Shown: positions 24,273 through 35,540, numbered from the stretch's first letter. The stretch is DNA of 64,000 nt from Forficula auricularia (GCA_024734495.1 JALMQS010000817.1:248001-312000), one strand, 5' to 3'. Numbers and translations: made by a program. Notes: a model not told the origin generated them from the sequence alone.

Positions 24273-24728
24273 CTGTAAAATAGAAAAAAAATAATAATTG
24301 GAGATTAATTAATGAAAAAAAAATAAAATAAAATAAAGAAATATTTAAATAAATAAATAAAAAATTAGAATAAAAATTAAATTTTTACAAGTATAATAAT
24401 AATAATATCAAAGAAGTTTAGGATGAAATCACCTAAATGGAATTTTTTAATTAGAAAAATAGACAAAAATCAGGACGTTTCGGCACCAAGTTCTAGTGTC
24501 GTTCTCAAGTGCTGTGTGATAAAATTAATGTCCAATGTAGGTATTTCAGCTGAAACTTCTCATTTAATAAATAGCTCAACAACCAAATGATTAAATCTGT
24601 TTATACTAATAGTTGATTAAATAGGTAGGTACTAAGTGGAATTTAACAAATACATTATTATTATTATTAATTAATAAAGTAAAGGGTGTGTAGTTTCACA
24701 GTGAATGAAATAAAACTCAAAGAGGTTT

Positions 24729-24776
24729 ATACAAACTCAATATATTTCGGATTATTAGTCCATCATCAGAACATCA
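24729..24776 (-). ncRNA. hammerhead ribozyme motif (left arm)
   Basis: On the minus strand: CTGATGA (24763-24769), U, GGA...UCC stem II, GAAA (24745-24748), AUAUAU stem III, site AUU ending at 24739, then GAGUUU. The stem I partner upstream of the core is disrupted, so this copy is probably weaker than its mate at 24796. Confidence 0.7.
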
Positions 24777-24795
24777 AACTGAACAGTTTTTAATC

Positions 24796-24844
24796 TGTAA
24801 ACTCCTGATGATAGACTAATAATCCGAAATATATTGAGTTTGTA
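24796..24844 (+). ncRNA. hammerhead ribozyme motif (right arm)
   Basis: CTGATGA at 24805-24811, GAAA at 24826-24829, palindromic stem III AUAUAU, predicted cleavage after U24835. Stem I pairs UGUAAACUC (24796-24804) with GAGUUUGUA (24836-24844), nine pairs with two G-U. Stem II is weak. All universally conserved core bases are present. Confidence 0.8.
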
Positions 24845-24983
24845 TAAACCTCTTTGAGTTTTATTTCATCCACTGTGAAACTACACTCCCTTTACTTTAT
24901 TAATTAATATCATGTTTCACCTAAAACCTACACCACTTTCCCTAAGTAAAAATTATTATTATTATTATTAAATATGTTTAACC

Positions 24984-25740
24984 TTGAACCAACCCATGTT
25001 CCTTGAATATTATTGTGTATTATTATTATCATTTCCGTCCATAATTTGTATTAATTTGAAAGTTTATAATAGGAAAATAAGGACAAGTTTTTATGTGCGA
25101 CTTTTTTATTTATCAGCCAATGTTTCGTCGACTTTGCCGACTTCTTCAGGGCTTCAAATAAATATTCACGCTACACATTCGTCTAAATTTTCTTTTTATC
25201 TTCGTTACCATTAAAGACCATCAGAATAAGATCAATGGTAACGAAGATAACAAGAAAATGTTGACGAATGTGTGACTATTTGAAGCCCTGAAGAAGTCGG
25301 AAAAGTCGACGAAACATTGGCTGATAAATAAAAAAGTCACACATAAAAACTTGTCCTTATTTTCTATTATACACTTTCAAATTAATACAAATTATGGACG
25401 GAAATGATAATAATTAAGGACAAGTTTTTTTGTGTGACTTTTTCATCTATCAGCCAATGTTTCGTCGACTTTGCCGACTTCTTCAGGGTTTCAAATAGTC
25501 ACGTCACACATTCGTCTAAATTTTCTTGTTATCTTCGTTACCATTGATGTTATTCTGATGGTCTTTAATGCTAACGAAGATAAAAATAAAATTTAGACGA
25601 ATGTGTGGCATGACTATTTATTTGAACCCTGAAGAAGTCGCCAAAGTCGACGAAACATTGGCTGATAAATAAAAAAGTCACACATAAAAAATTGTTCTTA
25701 TTTTCCTATTATAAACTTTCAAATTATTGTGTATACAGAA
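24984..25740. mobile_element. two inverted pairs of HHR-like retroelements
   Basis: Four copies of CUGAAGA-A-GUCG...CGAC-GAAAC: minus at 25122-25149, plus at 25288-25315, minus at 25459-25486 and plus at 25629-25656. Flanks such as AAAGATAACAAGAAAATG and CACATAAAAACTTG are shared. In all four the sequence after GAAAC is AUUGG where intact relatives have GUUGG, so the cleavage site is lost. The frame at 24984-25214 is within the repeat. Confidence 0.75.
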
Positions 25741-25789
25741 TTAAAAAAAAAAAATTAAAATTACACTACTAGGTAGGTATCGCAAATAA

Positions 25790-25995
25790 AAGTAATATTT
25801 TTTCTGAGCAATACTCAATATATATATTTTGAGCGACGAAACAATCCATCTTCAGGAGTTTACATTGATTCATTCAATCACTACTGTAGATACTCCTGAA
25901 AGATAGGCTCGTCGCTCGAAATATATATATTGAGTATTGCTCAGAAAAAATATTACTTTTCTTCATAAAGAGAAATCAATGAGGTTGTCCTCTAC
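25790..25995. mobile_element. degenerate head-to-head HHR retroelement
   Basis: Inverted arms from TGCTCAGAAAAAATATTAC to GCAATACTCAATATATATA. The minus-strand motif reads CTCCUGAAGAUGG..., the plus-strand motif CUGAAAGA with an inserted A; the GAAA box is damaged in one arm. Flanked by GAGGTTGTCCTCTACTTG, a tail shared with 36.7 and 37.7 kb. Confidence 0.6.
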
Positions 25996-26079
25996 TTGTT
26001 GCAAATAAACATATATGTATAATTGTATAAAAAAAAAATTAATTATTGATTGTTTTTAATTTAAATGAAAAAATACAAA

Positions 26080-26420
26080 TCTTTATAAAATAATCTTGGA
26101 AAGTTTATTTTGAAACTAGACGTTTCGGGAGAAATTTCCCCTTTATCAATAGATATTTTTTTAAAAAATTTGAAAAAAGAAAAAATGTTGTTTTCGCTAA
26201 TGTTTCGAAAACAACCCTAAGAAATTAAATATGTTAATAACAGGCAATTGTACAAATTATTCTGGTGACCAGATTACCTTTAATTTAAATAAAAAATATA
26301 AATATTTATGAAAAATTATTTTTTTTTCAAATTTTAAAAAAAATTTCTATTGATAAAGGGGAAATTTCTCTCGAAACGTCTTAGTTTCAAAATAAACGTT
26401 CCAAGATTAATAATTAGGCT
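26080..26420. repeat. GAAACGTC-type inverted repeats
   Basis: Two inverted copies of the family described at 19780 (GGGAGAAATTTCCCC stem with CGAAACGTC), separated by AT-rich spacer. Confidence 0.5.
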
Positions 26421-26469
26421 GGATATTGGGATCTTGGACTTGAGAAAATAATTAAAAGCTAAATTTCCA

Positions 26470-26517
26470 AAAGTTGCAACACGTTTCGTCGTATATTTTT
26501 CGAATTCTTCAGGCAAT
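26470..26517 (-). ncRNA. hammerhead ribozyme motif, damaged stem II
   Basis: Minus strand CUGAAGA (26506-26512), GAAAC (26483-26487), site GUU before GCAAC (cleavage between 26478 and 26477). Stem II has AAUUCG where the mate at 27847 has AGUCG, weakening the helix. Confidence 0.55.
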
Positions 26518-26671
26518 TTTTAAGATCAGCTTTCTCATTAATAGATATATATAGACCATTAGACTAGATTTTGCAATGACATAATTGACAAGGCTTAAAC
26601 AAACTTAATACAAAAGATATTAAACAAAATAAATAAAAAATCTCAAACAAAATTGATCATTCAAAGTATAT

Positions 26672-27024
26672 CTTTTTTTTTTAATGATATTGATGTGAGA
26701 AGGAGATTCACCAGAAGGTCCATCCCCTAAAGGCCTGTATGGGCTGGCCCCTCCATCGTGAAAAGAACAGAGTAGAAGGAAAAGAAGCCGGGATCACGAG
26801 TCAAATCTCAGAAAGTTAGATATAGTCCAATTTACTAAGTTTATAGGGGCTTCGAGCAGTGGTAAATTATCCGCGCGATAAATTAGGTTAAATTTATCTC
26901 CCATTTAATTTTTATTACCAGACCCTATACTTACAGAAAAAATGTCTGGGTATAGCCGGGAATCGAACCCGAGACCTCCGGGTTGCCAGCCAGTTATTCT
27001 GACCATTACACCAGGGAGGCGGAC
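26672..27024 (-). mobile_element. tRNA-derived SINE family 1 (copy 1)
   Basis: On the minus strand: CCTGGTGTAATGGTCAGA (A box), GGTTCGATTCCCGGC (B box), then a ~280-bp body and an A-tail (T run at 26672). A second copy lies at 60281-60634. The tRNA-like head lacks a coherent full cloverleaf continuation, so it is a SINE rather than a tRNA gene. Confidence 0.8.
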
Positions 27025-27183
27025 ATCAAGATTTTGATATACTTTGAATGATGAATTTTGTTTGAGATTCTTTATTTATTTTGTTTAATAACCTTTGTAT
27101 TAAGTTTGTTTAAGTCCTGTCAATTATGTCATTGCAAAATCTAGTCTAATGGTCTGTATATATCTATTAACGAGAAAGCTGAT

Positions 27184-27822
27184 TGAAGGAGACAATAAAA
27201 GAGTGTGTCTTCTGCTGGAATTAATTCCAGCCAGGGAGATAGGGAGTGCCTGTAAGCTTAGAACTTAGGCAAGGAAATTGTCTCCTGAAGCGGGGGGAAG
27301 AAGAAGCTCGACCGCCATTTTGCATAGTTCAAAACATTGCCAAACATAACGTTATCAAATGAAAAATACATGTTTAACAAAGAGCTAATACTCTCATATA
27401 AGAACGTTTTTCTTTAATAAAAAATACAGTATATGTTCCTATGACTATTTTGTGTATATTCATCTTATTTTTAATAATTAAATAATTTTAATTAATTTCA
27501 ATTTTCTCTAGATATCAGTAAAAATCAAAAAACTATAATTTAAAATAGTTCTTTTATTAGTTTTTTTATTTAGGTGACCTTATAATTTTGAAAATCGAAG
27601 GTAAAATGATATATATTTTAGTATAGGACCATATGAAAATCTCAATGTTTTGAAAGGTCCAAGATGGCGGACTGTGAGTCAGCGATGACGTAGGCAGGCG
27701 ACACTTTTCTAGCCATATGCTCTCTCCCTATCTCCCTGATTCCAGCAGAAGACACACTCTTTTATTGTCTCCTTCAATATATAAAAATTCTGCTGCTCTC
27801 GGAACAAAAACTTTCAATTTAA
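27184..27822 (-). mobile_element. foldback retroelement with 12-bp TSD
   Basis: Flanked by GAGAAAGCTGAT on both sides. Its arms (TGAAGGAGACAATAAAAGAG, GGAGATAGGGAG and complements) are inverted. The right end reads, on the minus strand, TTGAAAG...GAGAGCAGCAGAATT, the same start as the elements at 55042 and 63165. The interior is not recognised. Confidence 0.75.
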
Positions 27823-27842
27823 GAGAAAGCTGATCTTAAAAA

Positions 27843-27885
27843 TTGCCTGAAGAAGTCGAAAAATATACGACGAAACGTGTTGCAA
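27843..27885 (+). ncRNA. hammerhead ribozyme motif (near-intact)
   Basis: CTGAAGA (27847-27853), extra A, stem II GUCG/CGAC (27855-27858 with 27868-27871), GAA (27872-27874), stem III AC/GU with a two-base loop, site GUU with cleavage after 27881. Stem I UUGC (27843-27846) pairs GCAA (27882-27885), and further A/U pairs follow beyond a mismatch. Confidence 0.8.
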
Positions 27886-28029
27886 CTTTTGGAAATTTAA
27901 CTTTTAATTATTTTCTCAAGTCCAAGATCCCAATATCCAGCTTAATCATTTTCAAAGATGGACGATAACAACTCAAATTTAATTCCAAGTTTGTTTTATA
28001 AAGATTTGTATTTTTTCATATAATTGTAT

Positions 28030-28330
28030 ATGTATTTATTTGAAATTATAGTTTCGAAATTTCATCATCAGTCTTTTAATTAGGAATATTTTATCTGTTA
28101 TTTCTCATGGGTCCAATTACCCGATTGGATAAACAAAAATTTATTTTGTTGGAATAGCAAGCTAGCTACATAACAAAATTGCTATAACAATAAAATAATT
28201 TTTTCTATATCCAATCGGGTAATTGGCGCATGAGTAATAACAGATAAGTATTTCTAATTAATAGACTTATAATGAAGGTCAAATCTTGCTTCGAAACTAT
28301 ATAGTCTCAAACTAATAAATTGTTTAATTG
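28030..28330. mobile_element. degenerate HHR retroelement pair
   Basis: Minus-strand CTGATGA at 28065-28071 with GAAAC near 28051-28055 and site AUU. The opposite arm near 28290-28312 has GAAACUAUAUAGUC but a mutated core (CUUAUAA). The flanks share ATCCAATCGGGTAATTGG in inverted orientation. Confidence 0.6.
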
Positions 28331-28467
28331 CAACAAGCAGAACACAACCTCATCGATAATCTTTTCAATTAATATTTCTTTTATTTGTGAAACATACCTA
28401 GTAGTTTAATTTCAATTTTATTTCACCTCGAACCACTATCATCCTAACTGAACACAAAAGTATATAC

Positions 28468-28633
28468 CGAGGGGTGAACAGCGACCTAAAATTGTGTACA
28501 CCTACTTCCACTTCCACTTTCATTTCCAAGTAGAAGACAATAGATGACAATAGATTATTTAATGAATTCCAAAGTAATTCCAAATAATTCCAAAGACGGT
28601 GTACACCTAATTTCAATCGCGGTTCACCCCTCG
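28468..28633. mobile_element. hAT-like MITE (copy 2)
   Basis: Ends CGAGGGGTGAACAGCGAC and GCGGTTCACCCCTCG, flanked by GTATATAC (28460-28467) and GTAAATAC (28634-28641): an 8-bp duplication with one mismatch. Confidence 0.85.
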
Positions 28634-28639
28634 GTAAAT

Positions 28640-29090
28640 ACTATATAGTATTTACGAAAAAATATATTGCAAGAGTAATTGAATGAGACAATCTTAGATG
28701 GCATGATAATAAATGGAGCAAAAAACTTGGATACAATAATTATAAGTGCCGTAACTAGGCAGGTGCAACAGGGGCACCCGCACACACCCCTCAGCCCGAT
28801 AAAAAAACCCAAATAAAAGAAAATAACCCTAAAGATAGCAAAAAATTAAATTGCTCTATCGTATAATAATAATATAAAGTTTTTACAAAAAAGGCATTAT
28901 ACTACCTGTTTTATTAATATTTATTAAAAAAGTATACGGATTCAACATTTAGCCCAGGGCCCTTCAAATGCTAGCTACGGCACTGACAATTATTATAAAC
29001 TTTAACAATTTGAAATTCCTTAAAAAAAAAAAACATTTAAATTTTGAAAATTCTCTCAAATGTATTTTTAATAGCCCGTTATAAAATTTT
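28640..29090. other. no recognised gene
   Basis: AT-rich interval. The minus frame at 28624-28812 has no recognisable domain, and no repeat is confidently assigned. Confidence 0.35.
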
Positions 29091-29091
29091 C

Positions 29092-30301
29092 TAGTGGTTC
29101 TTAACCGAAAAGGGTGAGAAAGATTTTTTTGGTGGGCTTCGAAAAATAATTAGCAGATAAATCGAATGTTTTCTACATTTGATTCAATCGCGAATCAAAT
29201 GTAGGGAATTTTTGTCAAATATTGAGTGAAAATAATATTTGAAATTATATATTTCTAACTTGAAATAATGATCTTAAATAAATTTTTATAATTTTTCTAA
29301 TTAATATAACAAAGAATAATTGCCATATCAATGAGAATTGTTTTTTGACCGCGCTTATTTGAAAAAGATATTTATCGCGAGACTACTGCGGATTACGCTA
29401 TTGGAGTCTTAAGTCTGGACCAATAGAGAAAAAGATGTGATCCACCTAGCTACAATCCAACGTCATTTCACGTATAGCCCGCTAGACATTCGGATGGATC
29501 ACCAAGTGAATCTGAAATCTCAGATGTTATATATTTATATTCCCTACATTTGATTCGCGATTGAATCAAATGTAGAAAACATTCGATTAATTTATGACAA
29601 GCATCTAGCATACATGCTAATAGACCGAGCGCTCTCGACTGGGAGATTAAGGGCCGGTTGCATGTCGTAAAGTAAATGCTTTTACCACTAACCAAGGTAG
29701 ATGGTAAATGGAGGGTCTGGGATGGCCAATCAGATGACAGGCACTGAAAGTTCCTGTCATCTGATTGTGCCAGTGGATTGGTTAGTGGTAAAAGCATCTA
29801 CTTTGGGACATGCAACCGGCCCTAAATATATAGGTAACATCTGAGATTTCAAATTCACTTGGTGATCCATCCGAATGTCTAGCGGGCTATACGCGAAATG
29901 ACGTTGGATTGTAGCTAGGTGGATCACATCTTTTTCTCTATTGGTCCAGACTTAAGACTCCAATAGCGTGATCCGCAGTAGTCTCGCGATAAATATCTTT
30001 TTCAAATAAGCGTGGTCAAAAAACAATTCTCATTGATATAGCAATTATTATTTGTTATATTAATTATAAAAATTATAAAAATTTAATTAGCAGATAACCT
30101 GCTTATTACTAAAATCATTTTAAATTAAAAATATTTATTTATATATTATAAGTTTTGAACTATTTTAAAATAATTCATAAACTAGGGAGAGACTAAAATA
30201 TCGTATGTTATTTAAGGGGACCGCGTGGGACAATATTTATTCATTTATTAAAACATTGTATCTGTAGGGCCATCTAGCCCATTTAATATGTTAAGAACCA
30301 C
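29092..30301. mobile_element. hAT-end foldback element with nested Harbinger-like MITE
   Basis: Ends AGTGGTTCTTAACC (29092) and GTTAAGAACCACTG (to 30301). Inside, long inverted arms (GAGAATTGTTTTTTGACCGCG... and complement) meet around a 170-bp element at 29651-29820. That inner element has ends GGGCCGGTTGCATGTC / GCAACCGGCCC, flanked by TAA, the three-base target style of PIF/Harbinger elements. The minus frame at 29468-29797 is not a gene. A related fragment lies at 11660-11830. Confidence 0.7.
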
Positions 30302-30352
30302 TGTAAAAGATAAATATATTAAAAAATAAAATATAAATAAAAAGTTCATTAC

Positions 30353-30412
30353 GTTTCAAAATATTGTTTTGCATCCTTTCAAAAGATGAGATTGGAATTG
30401 CAATCTGAACTA
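30353..30412 (-). CDS. internal exon I of repeated-exon gene
   Basis: Acceptor CTTCAG after a long T tract; donor C|GTAATG. Length 60 = 2+57+1, phase 1-1. It encodes VQIAIPISSFERMQNNILK after a split codon (A+TA, Ile). It is closest to exon J over IAIPIS. The hydrophobic IAIPI run beside serines could act as a short interaction motif, but that is inference. It lies just outside a 3-kb mariner nest (30514-33518), so the exon has not been disrupted. Confidence 0.65.
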
Positions 30413-30717
30413 CTGAAGAAAAAAAAAAAAAAAAATTAATTAATATAAAAACAAAGTAAAAAAGAGTATGAAATAAGTAAATATAAAAAAAATAAAAAAT
30501 ACCAATAATAAATGCTAGGTCTGTAAATATGAAACTGGAATTTGCGCATAAATGCCTCTAGTTGTGAATGAAGTGACTGTGAAACCGCTTCATTGCTGGC
30601 ATTTTCTTGTTTATACATTTACCAAATAAGGTGAAGTGGTGTAAGAGAGGACCAGTTTTTTGAGGTTTGACTTAAAACATATATATCTTTAATTTGGTGT
30701 ATAATACCTTAACATTT

Positions 30718-32427
30718 ATATACCGGGTGAGTTTTTTTATCTTGAGACAGACTTATAACTCAAAAACAGTGCATTATATGGAAAAAAGTTGCAAATAAAG
30801 TTTATTTATATCAAGGCTGAAACTAAACTACGGTATTATTTGTTGACATAGAACAAGCTTTCATGGGTATTTAAATGGAACCCTATATTTTTCTATACGT
30901 CTACTTTTTTATTTTTACTTTATCCAATGCAAAGCATGGGTAAAGTATTGTAATCGCTCTCGGGGCAAGCGTGGCTTCAAAGGGTCCTCAGGTAAAGACT
31001 ACGGAACCCATGGACTCAATTAAAGTCACAAATTGTAGTATTCAATTAGGTTGAATTTTAGCACGTGACGGTTTTGCCAAAAATTACAAGGGGTCTCGTC
31101 GAGAGGCCAAAAAGTGCGATTTTTTCATTTAGTGCGTGCGGATGGATGTATGTATGTATGGATGGATGGATGTCTGTTATCGCTTTTTTTTTATTTTATT
31201 TAATGTCACCGGGAACAAAGCCCATTTAGACAGCACATAAATAGAGTATTAGTAGCGTTAGTGAGGGAGCCGAGTTTTCAGCCGGTATAAACTTTTATTT
31301 GCCAGCTAGGATCGAACCCCGGACCTCCACTTCAACATCGTCATAATCGATCGATGCCGAAGCGAGGCTAGTGCGTTAGCTGACTGAGCTACCCGACTCC
31401 CCATACGTCTACTTAATCTACAAAAAAAAAAAAACTGAACAAATTTCATAAGAACCATTTTTTATACGATATCAAATAAACAAAATACATGAATCAATTA
31501 GATATTAAAAAAAATTCTTAACAATTATTTAACTTAACTATCAAATAATAATGATTAAATAAGTAATTTAATAATAATTAATAATTTTTCGACAGTGTTC
31601 TGAGAAATTCCAGAGTGTAATTGCAAGTTTTCAGGATGAATTCCAATTCCAATTTCCTTATTTTAGCTTGTTTCAGTTCCTTCGTAGCCTTTACATTTCC
31701 TGTTTGTTTTTTTTTAAACAGATTTTACAACACAATAAACTGAAGCTTGTGAGGGTGTATTCCTATTAGGAAAACGCTCGGCATCCATTTCAATGGCAGC
31801 CTATTGCACACTTCTTCCACATTCACCATAAATTAAGACCATTTCAATTCTGTCTTCAACAAAAAATGCTCCATTTTTATTATGGTAATACAATATAACT
31901 ATTTAGTGGATTGAAAAGAGAAATAAACTTTTTTTAACTAAAGAATTTTAACTAGTTCTATTAAGTAGAAAATAATCTCTTAAATCTGAGTATAACGAAG
32001 TTTTAAGATCATTATAAACCCTTATTTTCATTGTTGTGACTTTTCGATTTAATGATTATTTATTTAATGACTAATTATTTGATCATTAAGTTAAATAACT
32101 GTTAAAAATAAATATCAAGATTTTTTTGAGATCTAATTGATTCATGTATTTTGTTTATTTGATGTCGTATAAAAAACTAGTTCTTATGAAAGTTGTTCAG
32201 TTTTTTTTTGTAGATTAAGTATAAGTATAGAAAAATATAGCGTTCCGTTTAAAAAACAGAACTTGATATTGAAATACCCTTGAAAGCTTGTTCTGCATCA
32301 ACAAATAATAGCGTAGTTTAGTTTCCTCTCTGATATAAATAAACTTTTATTTGAAACTTTTTTCCATATAATGCACTGTTTTTGAGTTATAATAAGACTG
32401 TCTCAAGATAAAAAATTCACCCGGCAT
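30718..32427 (-). pseudogene. Tc1/mariner-like element with N-terminal relic
   Basis: Ends ACCGGGTGAGTTTTTTTATC and TTCACCCGGCATAT. On the minus strand, around 31570-31870, a frameshifted N-terminal domain includes AERFPNRNTPSQAS as in 18285. Without the inserted SINE it is about 1.2 kb, so internally deleted. Confidence 0.7.
30907..31402 (-). mobile_element. tRNA-derived SINE family 2 with 12-bp TSD
   Basis: Flanked by ATACGTCTACTT at 30895-30906 and 31403-31414. Minus strand: GGGTAGCTCAGTCAGCTAAC (A box), GGGGTTCGATCCTAGC (B box), body, a GGATGGATGGATG tract, and a tail sharing AAAGTATTGTAATCG with repeats near 43700 and 44140. Confidence 0.85.
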
Positions 32428-32760
32428 ATGACATTGAAATACCCTTGAAAGCTTGTTCTGCATCAACAAATAATAGCGTAGTTTAGTTTCCTCTCTGATA
32501 TAAATAAACTTTTATTTGAAACTTTTTTCCATATAATGCACTGTTTTTGAGTTATAATAAGACTGTCTAAAGATAAAAAATTGACCCGGCATATGACATT
32601 GAAATACCCTTGAAAGCTTGTTCTGCATCAACAAATAATAGCGTAGTTTAGTTTCCTCTCTGATATAAATAAACTTTTATTTGAAACTTTTTTCCATATA
32701 ATTCACTGGTTTTGAGTTATAATAAGACTGTCTCAAGATAAAAAATTCACCCGGCATATC
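32255..32760. repeat. ~165-bp tandem triplication of element terminus
   Basis: The unit ACATTGAAATACCCTTGAAA ... TTCACCCGGCATATG occurs three times head-to-tail (ends near 32427, 32592 and 32757), duplicating the terminus of the Tc1/mariner-like element. Few differences separate the units, so it is recent. Confidence 0.9.
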
Positions 32761-33923
32761 TTTAATTTGGTGTATAATACCTTGACATTTATATATATAT
32801 CAACAAATATCTGCGTATTTATTCTTTAATTAACATTGATCAGAACACCAATTTCACTTCAATATTTTTTTATTTAAGGAAAATTATAAAAGATGCATAC
32901 TACTCCGCATTTGCCCCGAAAACGGGCCAAGTACGTACATGTCAATTTAAAATTCATTGAAACGTTTAGAATTATTCAGCAAGTCAACTACAAAATGATT
33001 TTTTCCGGATTTAAATATGTTAATTTGTTTAAAAGTTACACACTTTTAGAGATATTGAAGAATTTTTCAACAAGTTTAGTCAAATAAAACGATCATATAA
33101 ATTGACTAAGTGATATATTTAAAACAATATTCAAAGTAAATTGTAAATATAAGTACAAAAGATATTTTTTTTAAATGTTCTGTGTTATTTTTCATATTTA
33201 ATCGTCATCAAGACATCGTTCACTTACGTATTGCCTTTTTTTGGATCCTTTGTTAGAAATACCACCCACCCACTATTAATTAATTAATGCATTATTAATG
33301 TAGTACTGAAAAACTCACTTGCGCTCTTACCCCAGTGGATAAGTCTGCCTCAAAAGTACAACAGTTTTTTTGGCTAGGGATTCACAAATTGCCAGAGAGA
33401 TGGAAAAAATGTGTAGCTAGCGATAGACAATACATTGAATAAAATATTTTTTACCATTTTCATACAATAAATGTGTATTTTCTATAAAAATAATTCCAGT
33501 TTCATATTTACAGACCTGATATGTATATAATTTTTTGTCAAAATAGATGTTGTATATCAGTGGCGTACGGTCCATGGATGCAGTGGATGCAGCGCATTTG
33601 TCAAATTTCAAAAGGTCAAGAGTATTTTCATTCCGTGTAATATTTGAATCTTGTGTAACTTTATTTCGATTTGCTTTAATTTAAAATATATGAAACTTTT
33701 TATCATTAGCAAATTTAAAGAATAGGAAAATAATTTTCAAGATTTCCTATTTGATTCACTTCTCTTATCGAAAATACTTTGATTTTATGAGGTTGAAAAG
33801 TGAATTAGTTTACATATACTCGACACCTGACTTCATTTAATATTTATAAATGCAAACAAAAAATTAATCGTTAATTAAAATGATGTTTTTTTATATGTTT
33901 TTGATTTAAAACAAATAATTTGC

Positions 33924-34078
33924 ACAGAGGGTGTGAACCGCGACCTAAAACCGTGTACACCTACTTCCACTTTCATTTCCAAGTAGAAGACAATAGAATA
34001 CAATAGATTATCTAATGAATAATTCCAAATAATTCCAAAGACGGTGTACACCTAATTCCAGTCGCGGTTCACCCCTCG
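33924..34078. mobile_element. hAT-like MITE (copy 3)
   Basis: Same 160-bp family (ends with a degraded GAGGGTGTGAACCGCGAC / CGCGGTTCACCCCTCG). The flanking duplication is poor (ATTTGCAC versus ATTTGTTG). Confidence 0.75.
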
Positions 34079-34199
34079 ATTTGTTGTAACGCTGTGAAAA
34101 TACTCTGAAATTTAGGGAAGAGTCGCATCCTCAGCATCCATGAACCGCAAGCCACTTTTGTATAAGTGTGTGTTTATGTGGATAGTTTTACGTGGGCGC

Positions 34200-34245
34200 A
34201 TGCCGGGGCAGGGGTAAGTGCGGGGGGGGGGGGGGAGGCACTTTA
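34200..34245. repeat. G-rich tract
   Basis: CGGGGCAGGGGTAAG followed by a G12-14 run near 34222-34235. The minus frame at 34112-34348 spanning it is not supported as a gene. Confidence 0.6.
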
Positions 34246-34574
34246 GGTCTCTAGCGAGTAAACAAACACGACCATCCAGTACCCTGAAAATCAAATCAAG
34301 ATGCTTTCGGGCTGTAACATAAGTGTATAGTTTTATAAGTGTATACAAGGCCTATGGTATGTAAAAGGTTGTCTACAACTGTTTAAATAATGATATTGAA
34401 TGTTTCGAATTTTGAATTTCTTGAAAAATCAAAGTGCAATAGAATATGGTTATTCCCTAAATGAATATTAAAGTTAATTATGGTGATGGTAGAAGATTTA
34501 AAATTGCTTAAGAAATCCCGAGAGATTGTCTTCTAATAAATCCGAACTGTTATGGATAATTTTTATTACATGTA

Positions 34575-35227
34575 GGAGGATAAGTCAAAAATTACCTACA
34601 CCCCTCCTTCAACAACTTTATTAAACTAAAATAGGAGGCCGCCGCATGCGCATGCGTTGAGTTGGCCCGCCTGTGGTCAAGTGTGCGGAATTTAATCACG
34701 ATCGCGTCAGTTGTCGTCTAGCTACAACAGCATAAGCATGTCAGCCACCAAAGAGGAGTAACGAGGAGTGGTCAGAGGGTTTGAAAGGTGCTGAAATTCA
34801 CCGGAGACTTTTGTCACAATACGGGCAAGTGCTTTATCTCGTAAAAGCGGTTTTTTATGGATCTAAATGTTTAAAAGTTGCCGAACGAGGGAGCTGGGCG
34901 ACTGTCAACTTTGAGAAGCTTTGAGACCCTGGAACACCCTCCTTACAGCCCAGATCTCGCTCCCTCAGACTTTTATCTAAGCTCAGGGAAGCTTTGAGAG
35001 GTCGTCGATTTGCCTCAGACATGGACGTTCGGGATGCGGTGCAAAAGTGGCTTCATGACCAACCGAAAACCTTAAACCAGGAAGGCATCCGGAAGCTTGT
35101 TGTTCGCTGGACCAAGTGTATTGCTAAAGGGGGAGACTATATCAAAAATAATGTATCTGTTGTACACCTATCTTAGTTTAATAAAGTTGTAGAAAGAAAA
35201 GTGTAAGTAATTTTTGACTTATCCTCT
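34575..35227 (+). pseudogene. internally deleted mariner-like element
   Basis: Inverted ends GGAGGATAAGTCAAAAATTA / complement, flanked by TA. It retains ATGTCAGCCACC near 34738 with an early stop. Around 34930 it retains the motif HPPYSPDLAPSDFYL, which in mariners carries the third catalytic Asp region (PDLAPSD). A C-terminal piece runs at 34994-35176. Frameshifts and a large internal deletion (653 bp against a usual ~1.3 kb) make it dead. Confidence 0.8.
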
Positions 35228-35540
35228 TATTAAGGATCGGGAATTAAATCCGAGTACCAAAAATGCATTAAACTGTCCAAATTAAGTATTGATTTATTTT
35301 TAACAACTCGGGTTCCATTCAACGACTGAATTCAGCAGATGTATAAAAATAAAAAGTTGCAAAAAAATCAACTTTTAAAACCTATTTCTAGTGTATTTTC
35401 TATAGGCCATTATACAAAGGCCAAATTTAGAAAATAAAATAAAAAAAAAAATTAAGTCATTCGTATCTATAGTAAATTTATAACAGGAATAGTAGGGAAT
35501 TGGATAAAATTAAAAACACAGAGTTCTTTATTAAATGGAC

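Larger units (their letters stand above)
24690..24900. mobile_element. head-to-head hammerhead retroelement pair
   Basis: Inverted arms of about 100 bp (AAAGTAAAGGGTGTGTAGTTTC and its complement) each carry a hammerhead motif facing outward. The centre near 24787 is short. Both ribozymes are annotated separately. Confidence 0.8.
26459..27963. mobile_element. nested HHR retroelement with SINE and second retroelement inside
   Basis: Outer arms AATTTCCAAAAGTTGCAAC... (26459 on) and the complement ending near 27910 are inverted copies carrying hammerheads at 26470-26517 and 27843-27885. A SINE (26672-27024) interrupts the centre. A 639-bp second retroelement (27184-27822) split the right arm, leaving the 12-bp duplication GAGAAAGCTGAT at 27172 and 27823. 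Three successive insertions can therefore be ordered. Confidence 0.8.
30514..33518 (+). pseudogene. mariner remnant split by nested insertions
   Basis: Matching ends AGGTCTGTAAATATGAAAC (30518) and its complement (to about 33516) define one old mariner. Near the right end, 33357-33442 encodes a transposase C terminus: FFWLGIHKLPERWKKCVAS then a stop. The catalytic DDD region is not found. Its interior was replaced by a Tc1/mariner-like element (30718-32427) which itself received a SINE (30907-31402), and by a local triplication to 32757. Confidence 0.75.

Noticed and set aside
26930..27020. tRNA gene
   Set aside because: A- and B-box words are present, but the sequence continues into a SINE body shared with 60281-60634 and has no clear full cloverleaf.
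28398..28448. Possible additional exon with GTATGT donor (minus)
   Set aside because: 50 nt from the TTCAG acceptor, but all frames have stops or end in TAG, and the length breaks the phase pattern.
31290..31402. tRNA gene on the minus strand
   Set aside because: Part of a SINE flanked by a 12-bp duplication; the anticodon region is expanded.
33234..33253. 20-nt microexon with GTAAGTG donor (minus)
   Set aside because: Lies in the mariner nest, the acceptor is poor and the length does not fit the phase of the series.
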